Positions 34,329 to 44,561 of a stretch of DNA of 64,000 nt are shown piece by piece. How positions within the stretch are numbered: the stretch's first letter is position 1; every line of letters starts with the position of its first letter. The notes below the pieces were generated by a model, which saw only the letters and a program-made list of their open reading frames with translations, did not search any database and was not told the origin of the DNA. This DNA comes from Trochalopteron elliotii (Eukaryota > Chordata > Aves > Passeriformes > Leiothrichidae), in assembly GCA_024734555.1 (NCBI GenBank), contig JANPWX010000038.1, positions 3,859,586 through 3,923,585 on the forward strand, written 5' to 3'. Made by a program: the position numbers and the translations under genes.

Positions 34329-35706
34329 AGTAACTTAAGATACACAAATCCTTCAGCAAGGATTTGGAACATATTTTTCTAAAATATTTAATAATTTGCT
34401 TCAAAGATCATTTGTGATGGTTATTAAGCAGTGTTAAACAGGTTCAATCAATCTATAAATTGGGCTGGATGACAAAATATAGAAATTTCTGGGTAACCAG
34501 GGCTGACACAAAATCTGTTTCCCCACTGTTCTCCCTTGAGAACATGCAAAAATCAATAGCTCAGAAAGCCCTTCAATGCCTCTGTCACCACATGAACTCT
34601 ATTTTTTCCCAGCTGCTACTCATTTACCTACCAAGGCAAACAGATGCTTCCTGAGGTTTGCTGCCAATATTGTGTCATCAAAGGTGAACTGGTGTCAAGA
34701 CACAGCAGAGTTTGTGCTGAAAGACTGAGCTTGTTCAGAAGCCATGGTTTGCTTCCCCCAATCTTCACACACATCTGTACTTATCCATGCATGTACACAT
34801 AGCTAAAAGAGCACCTGTTATTGGGAGAACCATCTCTGCAAACTGGTGCATCTTGTCTGCTTCCCTCAGTCCACAACTTCAGCCTCCCTCCCTCCGTGAG
34901 GTGCATCAAATTTCAGGGTAGGCCAAAAAATGCTATTAATTTGGGCCTATCCAAGAACTGAACTTCATTGCAGAAGCATCTCTGCCCAACCTGTAAAGTG
35001 AGGAGGTTTGGAGGACTTCTTTCTCCTCTGACTTTGTATAGAGCTGTTCATTGCATGTGGAAAAATACAATATCTTGTTACACAAGTCCTGGGGCACTCA
35101 TCTCTCTCATGCTGCTGCATGGCTGCATGTTTGGCGTAAATCAAGGACTCTAGGGCCCTGGTGTCTGTCTTGTTTGCTGCATAAAGCTTTTAATGATATA
35201 TTTAGGATTGTTATTATTTTTGTTACCTTCATCTGAATTTGAAAACATTTTCTGGCAATGGAATATTGAATAAAAACTTTGAGACTGATGGACTTGGTTG
35301 CTTTTGTGAGGGGAAGTAAGGACATTTCAGCTCTTAAAATTGTGCTTAAGATCCCCTAGTTAGTTAGCTGGAAATTTTCTTTCAGATTTAAGTACTCTTC
35401 AGGATGGAATTAAAATTGTACTTTTCAAATTTAGTGCACATTAGGACTTGTATATTCTCCACTGGTACACTAGTTGGGGGAAGATGCTCGTTAATATCTG
35501 TTGTTTTCTTACTAACAATAATTCTTAAGGTCTGTTCCATGAATACTTTGTGCAAAATGCTTAGTGGTAATTCCCTCAGAGCACTAAGGATTATTAGGTA
35601 ACAAGAGAAAACAATTACAGCTTTGCCTTTTTTTTGTTTGCTTTGCCAAATCATTCAGCAAAAAAAACCAAAAAAACCCCAACATCAAGACAGTAGCAGT
35701 CATCTC

Positions 35707-36285
35707 TCATTCGCCACTCTGCAGCCCTGAACCAATAACTCCCATCTTTCCTGTGTGTAGGGATAAATTATTCCATGCTATTATAAATTCTTTCAAAATT
35801 AGGCATTTCACTTTGTGCATGAAAATTTTGACATAATGTTTCTCAGCTTTCAGCATTACTGAGCAACAGCTGGAGTTCCCAGCAACATTGCTTTGGACTG
35901 CCCTGCTTGCAGGGGGAAGGAGGTGGGGAAGGAACTTCCTACCTGGATACCTTGGATGGGAGGTGACTGCTGTGGGTGGGACAATGCAGGTGACATTCCC
36001 ACTCTCCCACAGCTTTCCTTCAGCTTGACTGGAGTCAGAGCAAACCTCGTGTCTGTGCCCACAGGTCACACTGCCATCCTGGGGATCACTTCTCCTGCAT
36101 AAACCAGAGGTTTCTTCCTGGTGGGCACTCTCATGCTCTCCAGCAAGCAGCCTGGACTCAGGACACTTTTTCCACTGGTTGGATACCAGCTGATTGGCAC
36201 AGGACTCCTGGGGCACTGGAGAGTCAGATGATGAAATGCCTAACCCTTCACTGCTCACAGTCTCATGCTGCTTCCTCCTTGCCAT
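35707..36285 (-). other. unassigned 192-codon open frame
   Basis: The frame starts at a genuine ATG with a good Kozak context (A at -3, G at +4) and runs 192 codons without a stop. The product would be hydrophilic at the start (MARRKQHETVSSEGLG), Ser- and Pro-rich in the middle, and basic and hydrophobic near the end. I see no domain, signal peptide or known family. No TATA box or polyadenylation signal in a convincing position was noticed. A frame this long is somewhat rare by chance in DNA of this composition but not exceptional across 64 kb and six frames. Treat it as probably non-coding. Confidence 0.15.
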
Positions 36286-38331
36286 AATGCTCCCACACTG
36301 ACATCCATTTACTTATCTAACCACGGGATAACTTTTTTGTCTGTTGTTTTCCTAAGCTGCTGTGGGATTTGTTTCCAGTAGGCGTATTTCTTGATTAATG
36401 ATCTTTCTGTTAACACTTGCTCATATTGCATATGGGATCTTCTTGGGTTATCTAAATGCACAAAATACTTAAAACAGTATTTTTTTTCTCAGCTCATCTC
36501 TGCTTTTAATAACACAATTTATTTCTCCCTCCTCCAAAGAAAAAAAAAGAGCATTTTTCAGCTTGCCTTAACTCATGCTGAATGTTATTTGTGATTCATG
36601 TTATCACCTTGTGCAATATTCTCAGAAAACAGAGCATGGACAGGCTCTGTCAGGAAGGGTTTTGTAATGTATTTGTCATTTCTTTTCTGTATAGATTAAG
36701 GGCTAAATATTTTGATGGTAGATGAATCTGTAGACCCCATCTCTTTGAAATCACAGCAGCTATTCAAAAGAGAGAAGCTGTTTTTCTTTCAACCAATGAT
36801 AGCAGCACTTTCCTGGATACAAGTTGAAAAATATTTACATCAGTTTAAATGAGCAGTGTGTAACTATAAATAAAGAACACAGGTAATGAAGTGTTATCAT
36901 TGAAGTTGAAATTAAAATTGAATCCTGCCAAAACCTAAACACAGATCATGACAGAAAAATCCAATACTGTTTGGTGGTTTTTTTTGTTTGGAGCTGCTGT
37001 AATTATAGACTAGGTAAAGGAAAAAAGATTATACAGCAGGCATAATTTGTAGTTATTTCAGTAACATTTCTGATGCAATGCCATGAAAAGAATGATTACC
37101 TGTTCATGGCATCTTAATGTGCATCTACAGCCTGGCCCACTGAGGTGCCATAGGCAGCACTTGCCTCTTAACCTGAGTGATGTCACAGACTGTGTGACCA
37201 TGGGCCTGTTTCCAAAGGGGGTGCACTGGTGTCCACTGGATGACTCCTGCTAGGGTTGTCCCTGACCCTGGTGCCCTGCAGCTTGATGCCCCTGCCCAGG
37301 AGAGCCTCTGATGTAAGATAAATTAAGAAACCCTAAGGGCAGAGGTATGTGTTCACTATCCTTAATTCCAAGACATCCATCTCAGAGTAAGTTATTTTGT
37401 TGACAGGGTTTGGTTTAAGCACTGTGTCCTCCACTGTCAGAGCAGGAAAAGATTTGCACCCATTAGAAACACAGAACATTGTGGAAGAATGCAGGTGGGC
37501 TCAGAAAGGCCCTCAGAGATGTTCATGCCAAAATGGAAAGCATTCCCTTTTAGTTACCAACAGTGAAGTCTGTTCTTGCCTTTCTGAAAAGCAAGGCTCC
37601 AGGCAACTTCTTGTACTTCAATAGCTGAAAATAAAGCCTTAAAAAAGAACATGTCAGGGAATTAAATGAGAACCACAAATTTAGGAGGAATAGTGATTAC
37701 CCAGGAGAATACTGAGGTGCAATGTATAGAAAAGAGGGGATTTGAGACAGAGTTAAGTGAGTTACTGGTCCCATCCATAACATCTGTTATAGTCTTGGCT
37801 GCTGGGTATTTACTTTCAAGAAATCAGCTTCCACTGCCGTCTGCTGAGGAGTCCTAAATCAGGTGTGCAGGCACAATTACTGAAAATGAATCTGTCAGAG
37901 CAAATCTCAGGTAATCAAGGAATCCTGATTGGGCTTCCCTCCTGTACCCTTCTTTGCTTTAGGGATAACCTAAACCAGTGTTCCTCAAACCTGATGGGAA
38001 TAAGCAACACAGGTACAAGGTAGACTTACTAAGAAGGCTGAAACTTTAAAACATTGACCACAAGCTGATAATGGCATCTGGGAGTCAGCCATTCACAGGC
38101 CATGTCAAATGGTGCTGCGTTTGTATTGCCAGTAAAAGAATTGGGGTTGTTTTAGTGCCAAACAGCAGACATAACCTGATGCCATTTTCAGAAGTACCAG
38201 CAGCCCCTTGTGGACAACCCATGCCCAGAACTTCTTACACCTTCATGCAATAGCAGGTATTTGTTCTGGCATGGGTTCAGTACACAGTGCCTGAAAGCTA
38301 ATTTGTAAAGTGCATATTCCTGAGGAATGGA

Positions 38332-38916
38332 ATGAGACTCTCATTTTCTCCTCTGAGCTCAGTCCAAGGACTTGGGTCTCTGAGAAAAAATGTCTTTTTT
38401 TCATTAACTAGACCTCTGTTTATCTGTGCCTTTCTTATTATAGATGGTATTCCCTCCAGATGGGATTGTCCTTTTTCCTTGATCTATACATATTTGTGTA
38501 GGAAATTGCTCATGAATATTAAAAGGCTATGGACAATGTCAGGAAATGAGTATGTAAACATCTCTGGTTTTCAGATATATTTTGGGTGGTTTTGTTTTTT
38601 TGTTATGGTGATCTTGTTTATTTGTTTTTTAATTAAAACTTTGCTTGATGGACTGCTGTTGACTGAAGTTTGCAGCATGTTCTTGCTTCAGTCCCTGCTC
38701 TGCACAGCAAAGACACATGAGCCATGGCTCCTGATTAACTCCAGGCAAAAGCTTCAGAGCTCTCCTGAAAGGGGACAAACTCTTATTCAGAGCAATGATT
38801 TCTGTACTGTCCCTTCTGTGAAGCAGGCAGAAAAAAACCCAGGTATTTCCTTCTCACAGCCTCTGTCAGAATTACTCAGAACACCTTTGCTCCCAATGGA
38901 TGCACAACTCAGATGA
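38332..38916 (+). other. unassigned 194-codon open frame with one hydrophobic segment
   Basis: An ATG-initiated frame of 194 codons. Around residues 78-112 there is a strongly hydrophobic stretch (including FFVMVILFICFLIKTLL) that would behave as a membrane segment. It derives from T-rich DNA, which automatically encodes Phe, Leu and Ile. No family is recognised, and the flanks show no promoter or splice structure. It is most likely a chance frame through T-rich sequence. Confidence 0.12.
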
Positions 38917-38949
38917 AAATGTTCTCCCAAATTTGCCCTAAACCAGAAC

Positions 38950-38984
38950 ACAAACAAACAAACAAACAAACAAACCCCCCCCCA
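38950..38984. repeat. (CAAA)n microsatellite followed by C run
   Basis: About six copies of CAAA (38951-38974) lead into a run of C residues. This is simple-sequence DNA with no element body attached. Confidence 0.9.
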
Positions 38985-39384
38985 CCCCAAATATTTTCTT
39001 TAAAAAAACAGTTGAAAATATTTTCCAGACCTAAACTTTTATGTTAACATTTTCAGTTTGTTTGGTTTTTTTAAATCTTCTATCTTTTTATTCAAGTTTG
39101 GGCAAGGGGAAAAATTTAAAATCCAATGGTTACATTTCATGTAAAAAAGAGTGTATTTTTCTTGGGATTTTTTTTTAAGTCCTATTTCAGCTTCCAATTA
39201 TTTTTCCAAATATTTTTATTCCCCTCTGTACTCAGGTCATTTGATTTATATGAGGCAATGCTGTGTTTAACCTTACTAGCGCTGAAAGCAATAAAATATG
39301 AAATGGATAGGTGAAAAGGGATAGCAAATCCCAATTGCAGAATTACCTGGCATGTTCTGAGTCATGGGAAGATGTTAACAAAAT

Positions 39385-39935
39385 AAAATTTACTTAATAC
39401 TGATGAATGTGACAGTACTGCACCTGGAGAGGAATAACAATAATCAACACAAATATTTAGGAAACATTATTATAGAAAAATACCTGGGGGTTGTAGTAAG
39501 CAATGAAAAGAGTTCCCATTGTGAGGAAAGCAATCACTGTCCCGAGGGGTACAAAGAGAGATCTGCCATGTGACAAAAAGGGAGTGATGGCTGCAGCATT
39601 ACGCAGTCTGGGTAAGGCTGGAGCACAGCACATATTTTAAAGCCTCCCTTTCTAGAAAGGACAGTGAAAAGTGACAGAGGACCTGAGGGTGGGCAACAGG
39701 TATGGTGAAGGGAACTACAGGGTGGGGTGTGGGGTGTGGCAGAAAGCAATTCACAGGACAAGAGGGAGACTAGCTCTGGGATGAACACTTGTATTTGTGT
39801 GCTGCCGGGATGGACCTTCCCTGCAGCAGAGATGGAGGAAGGGCATTGGATTAAAAGTGGAACAATCCCATTTAGATACAAGAGACATGACTGTATAATA
39901 AGGGCTATTAAACACGTAATAGAATAAGCTGACTG
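39385..39935 (+). mobile_element. ancient CR1/L3-type LINE 3' ORF2 fragment
   Basis: Although heavily decayed, the block order follows the 3' half of CR1-group ORF2: GAATGTGACAGTACTGCACC, then AATACCTGGGGGTTGTAGTA, then GGGCAACAGGTATGGTGAAG near 39.69 kb, then GACATGACTGTATAATAAGG and GCTATTAAACACGTAATAG near 39.9 kb. These correspond to the post-catalytic reverse-transcriptase tail, the GGGCAAC-type motif and the C-terminal region. The avian CR1 3' tail is missing. It is much older than the 33.4-kb copy and carries stops in every frame. The assignment rests on block order, so the subfamily is uncertain. Confidence 0.6.
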
Positions 39936-42900
39936 ATGAGCTGAACATGATGCAGCTGAACATGACTCACGATTGGTAGAAGGTTTCCAAGGCGAGGTTG
40001 GAAAATGTAGCAGTGGGATTACTGTAGAAGAGGCCTCTCAGCATCATCTGAGCACAGCTGATCTAAAAGCTCCTCTGCTGTCATTTTCATTTGCCATTCT
40101 GGGATCTCATAGGCTGCAAACAAAATTACTCCACACACAGCAGAAGAGCTTTATTAATTAAATCCATCTGCCAAATGTGATAAGCCTAGAGTGTGATTGG
40201 GACAAAAGTTCCAGCCCTGCAAGCCTCACCATTGCTGTCCCATCTGCTTTACAAGCATTTGCAAGTGCAGGTCCAGAAGCTGGAGGCGCTGCGTTCAGAG
40301 TCATCCGCAGAGGTGGCTTTTACCTCACGCATTTCCAAAGACGGCTGGCACAGCTCCTGCCTATTTTAAAATGTTTGCTTCTGGAATTTGCAATGCTTGT
40401 ACCAGTTAAATACTAAATTATCATAAATGTAATTTACATGTTTCCCAAATAAGGGAATGCAAGCGGAGAAGAGCTTTTCTGAATGTTCATATTTCCAAAT
40501 TAAAGGAATGTAAATGAGCCTGCTGTTCAATTCAGTGTGTAATGTGTTATTTCACGGTTGTCTCCTTGATATTACAGTCCCCCTTTGCATTAGGCAATGT
40601 CATATCCCACCCAAATCACCGTGAGATAAAGATGTTCCCCTTTAATGTAATAAAGGACAATGACAATATTCCAACAGAGAAAAGAGCATGCATTCTGGTT
40701 TGTATAAATGCACCATCTCCCACTGGAAATACTCCACCTTGTCCCCTCCACCACAATGTGCAGTGTTGTGCAGCACCTTTCAACAAAAAGCCCTTTGTGG
40801 CAAGGCTCCCACTGGCTTTTCATCCTTCCCTCAGCACCCCACACCCTTCTGAGGAAGCAGCTACTTCAGAGCTTCAGATGGACTGGTCTGGCTCCTGACA
40901 GCACAGGTGTGATGTGCTGAGGAGCTCTGACTCCTTCCTGCCAGAGGATTTCTGCTCTGCTTGTTTTCCTCCTGTTCTTAAAGCCAAGGAGAGGGAAATT
41001 ACAGGATGGCTCAACATTCATTCATTCATTAGGTCCTGGTGACAGCTGTTCCCTCCCTCTCCTGTTATCTTTAAAGGAAGAGCTGGCACTCTGTGTAGCG
41101 TGGTTAAAGGGACAGTGGGAGGAGATTGATTTGTTAGACTTTAAGTCAATCATAGCTTAGTCTGGACAACCATAAAACATCTTTACTTCTACCAATAGGT
41201 GAAATTTATAGTGCTGCTTACTGCAAAGTGAAATGCTCCCACAGGGTGAGGGAAAATCCTGAGAGTTTCTTATTCAAGGAGGAATATGGTGCTCCTTGCT
41301 CTTCTCTCCCCAGATTTACTTCCAGCAGCCAGCCAAGTGCATCTGTTTTGGTGACAGCCCTTTGGTGGTGTAGGGAAGCAGAGAGCACATTCCCAAGTTG
41401 TCGTGGTTTAGGGATAGGGGGATCTTACCCTTTCCTGTTCAGGCAGGGCTTCTTCTGTCCCTGCCATGATCTCAAGTTATTCCTGGGAGGCTGAGGACAG
41501 CCCAGGCAGCTGCTGTGGCCAATTCCTCAGCTCTCTGAGATGCTGGATCTCTTGGGGTGCACACAGCACCAGAGCTTTGCAGCTGCCCCTCCTGCCTGCC
41601 ACCAGTATGCCATGGTCACCTCCCTGCTTGGACCTGAGTAAAAGTGGGAGAGGAGCCTCAGGTGCCCTTTGTGTTACAGCTGCTGATGTCCTCCTGCTGT
41701 TTGCACTGTGCCTCAGACAGAGATTTCTCCTGGTGGATCCACCATCCTCCTTTCTCAGCTGGGATGCACATGTCCTTCTGAAAGGGAGACCCAGAGCACT
41801 GGCTCCTTGTGCCCTGTGGAGTGCTGCCAGAGGACAAGTTTTGGGAGGAAGGGTGACTTCCTCACCAAAGAGTATAAACAGCATCCAGGGCATGAAAACT
41901 TAGGAAGTCCTACATAATTTCCTTCAATTCCTGACATCACAGGTAAGCTGTAAAAGCCATTTTCCTGGAAGAAGATACGTGGCCACTAGAGTATTTCAGC
42001 TGGATGATAGCCTCTTGCTGTTCCCAGGAGCTTTTAAACTGAGCTGGTGTAGGAGTGGCTCAACACGGGGGAGCTGACCACCTCCCAGGTGTCAGCAGAA
42101 GCAGGCTCAGGACAAAGTGATCCCATTACACGAGATCTCTCTCACTTTCTAATATTTGCTTTGCCTACACAAGTGTTACTTTATCTAAACATAACTCCTG
42201 CATGTGATTTGGCCACAGCCTAAAGAGGCAAAAAATTGCTCAACACAGTGCTAACCAAATTGGGTTACCCTGATGTAATTGCAGCCCCCTGATACTTAAA
42301 TTCATGTAGTCATCCAGAGTCACAGCACTGGATCTGAAAACACTCACTGCTGTTAATACTTCAGTTGTTCTCCACAGCCAAGTCTAAGGCAAAGTGCTGA
42401 ATGTGCAAAACACTGGAAGCTTAGGTCTTACACACATCTCTGCCACAGGTTTCATGCTTATTATGATATCTTGTCTTTGGTCTCTGAGAAGATAATGCTA
42501 CGATGATGACTTGGGGGTCCGCAGGTTGCTAAAATAATTTTTTCTGGCTGTAAAATTGTGATATGACAAATCAAGTCTTTCCTGGGAATATATCTGTCAC
42601 AACAATTTCCGTGTGGCAGGCAAGTTTCTCGGGCCCAGGGGGAGATGTCCCATTTTGTCCGAGAGAGTGCTCAACCTCAGGTGGGGAGGAGTAAATGGAA
42701 AACATCTTAGTGCTCAATGTAAGGCAGCAGGGAGCTGGTACAAATTGTAATACAAAAGGAGAAATAGGTGAAGAGCCTCTGCCCTTCATCATGTCACTGG
42801 GACAGATGAAGGGGCAGCACATCCTCTTACAGAAGACGGCAGATCCAAACCAAACCTGCAAGAACTGAGAGGAGGATTCAGAAGTTTGGCTCTTTCCGTC

Positions 42901-44109
42901 TTCCATCCAACTGCTCAGTCACAAACACATGGAGCCTGGCCCATCCCTGTCAGTGTGAACATCTCCCACCACAGGAGTAAAATGACTGCAGGCAACACAG
43001 TAGTTAGGGCACATTTAAATGCAAGGCCTACTCTGGGCTTGAAGGCAAATCCCCCTCAGCTTGGATGTGCTTAACATATGGTGTGCTAACGGTCTCCTGG
43101 TTTTTATTAGCATTTTTGAAAGGCTGGATTTGCTTCTACTTCAGAATGGAAAAACCCTGATTTTTTAAAAATGAACTCATATCTGGTTAGCCCTTATTCT
43201 GATCAGCATGAAATGCCTTGAGAGTTATCGATTAAGAGCACTATATAGGAGGTATTATTTCTCAAATGCCCTGGAAGACTTAAGATTTTCTCCATATAGT
43301 CTAAAATTGTCATTAGTTTGCAAATTCAAAACACCAAATATTTCAGACAGAACAAAAGCAGTGCTCTTCAGCAAGTACTAATTTCACAGGAAGTTTTAAC
43401 TTCCAAGATTTATCCATATTTTAGCATAAGTCTCATTTGCAGTTATTTCATGCAGTTTTCTGCTTGAAAAAACAGTCTTAGCTTTAGGAGATAGTATATC
43501 TTGTCAGCCTTCATAAGGCAAAAACTGTTAAAGCTATTACTTGGCTTAAATGCCTTGGAAGAGAATTTCTCCCCAAAGAAGTTTTGCAAAAACTTAAAAG
43601 AAAAATGGGAACTGAAGTTCAGAACGGAAATAATTTTGCAGCCTGAATTGCAGTGGAGGTGAACGGTATGGGCTAGAACATAAAATCCTTATTTCTGCTA
43701 TTGCAATGCTGGAAGGCAGACGTTATTCACCAGAAAAGACGAAGATCATAAGCTCCAGCCAGTGAAAAAACAAAAGGACTGGTTTCTCAAGGTGGTTTTC
43801 TTTCATAAACAGCACTGTAATGGCCAAGTTATTCTGTAGTGCTGGCTGGCTGAGGCTCTCAATTGTTGCATTCCCCACGGCAGCACGAATACCACTGGAC
43901 AATCAGGTTAAAGTGAGGAATTTTTAGTCTAACCCATGAGCCACCGTCCAGAAGCAGCACGTCCCAGCTGCAGCAGAGCCACCTTGAAAGTTGTCCTCCT
44001 ACTGCTGTGAAGTGGCTGCAGGCCAAAAGGGATTAAATCTGCTGCCCCTCATTTTTCTAACAAAATGGAAATAAAGGTATCAAAACAGAAGTGTGTCCCA
44101 AGATCAATG
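39936..44109. other. gene-free unique DNA
   Basis: No gene is supported. There is a short (ATTC)4 run at about 41014-41030 and a GC-richer stretch at 41.2-41.9 kb with overlapping frames on both strands (up to 145 codons) that I do not recognise. An AT-rich segment at 40.42-40.70 kb has a conserved-element look. Confidence 0.55.
40425..40700. promoter_or_regulatory. segment resembling a conserved non-coding element
   Basis: This is a low-complexity-free AT-rich stretch with repeated GGAATG/AATGTAA words (AAGGGAATGCAAGCGG, AAAGGAATGTAAATGAG, TTTAATGTAATAAAGG) and two retained CpGs. GGAATG is the core bound by TEAD factors. Three such cores within 70 bases is mildly notable. No conservation evidence is available from a single sequence. 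Confidence 0.18.
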
Positions 44110-44330
44110 CCTCCTGCTTTGAAAATAAACATCCCGGTTTCCCTTCTGAATTTACTGCATTTACCATTTACACAGCAGCAGGAGACCGTTATTGTGTGAC
44201 AATGTTCTGCTCTACCGACATTACCTCTTAATTATATCTTCATTAAAACCAAATTAAAAAGCGGTCAGAAAAGTTAAGCCAACTGAATTGCCCATTTGGC
44301 TGAACACCCTGACACTTTTTTTAGAAAAGT
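44110..44330. promoter_or_regulatory. segment resembling a conserved non-coding element
   Basis: A non-repetitive AT-rich segment contains CCTCTTAATTATATCTTCAT, AAACCAAATTAAAAAGCGG and retained CpGs (GACCGTTATTGTG, CTACCGACATTACC). On the minus strand it lies 170-390 bases downstream of the exon-like segment at 44496-44561, so if that exon is real this would be its downstream intronic flank. Function is inference. Confidence 0.2.
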
Positions 44331-44495
44331 GGTGCTGGCTCATGCAACAAAATGTTTAATGATCTGCCTCACTGCTGGGAAGTGTTGATTTTCACTTTAA
44401 ATAGTGAACTTGCTGCTCAGTCACACCGCATTTGTTCTGAATGGACGCTGCTTAGCTAAATGCTGGCATGGCAGCACAGCTGGTTTAGCCCTTAC

Positions 44496-44561
44496 CTGCA
44501 AGGTGATGAAGCTAGATTGGGTTTGCTGCTGCTGTCTCTTGACATCGTTTCTTCATTAAAG
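44496..44561 (-). other. 66-nt exon-like segment, minus strand (unconfirmed)
   Basis: On the minus strand a pyrimidine-containing acceptor, TTATTTCTGCCTGCAG, ends at 44562. A strong donor, TGCAG followed by GTAAGG, lies at 44495. The 66 bases between are a multiple of three and open in only one frame, which reads a Ser-rich hydrophilic peptide containing MSRDSSSKPNLASSPC. A TGCATG, the RBFOX splicing-enhancer word, lies at 44341-44346, about 150 bases downstream of the donor, a position where RBFOX usually promotes inclusion. It resembles a regulated cassette exon inside a large intron. I do not recognise the peptide, and a pseudo-exon is possible. Confidence 0.25.

Larger units (their letters stand above)
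34329..39384. other. gene-free unique DNA with two long open frames
   Basis: No recognisable gene is present. The two long unassigned open frames at 35.7-36.3 kb (minus) and 38.3-38.9 kb (plus) are listed separately. There is also a CAAA simple repeat at 38.95 kb. The remaining sequence is AT-rich with T and A runs. Confidence 0.5.

Noticed and set aside
41466..41940. GC-richer region with 138-145-codon frames on opposite strands
   Set aside because: Frames overlap antisense to one another, as expected for GC-richer DNA with few stops. No family is recognised.
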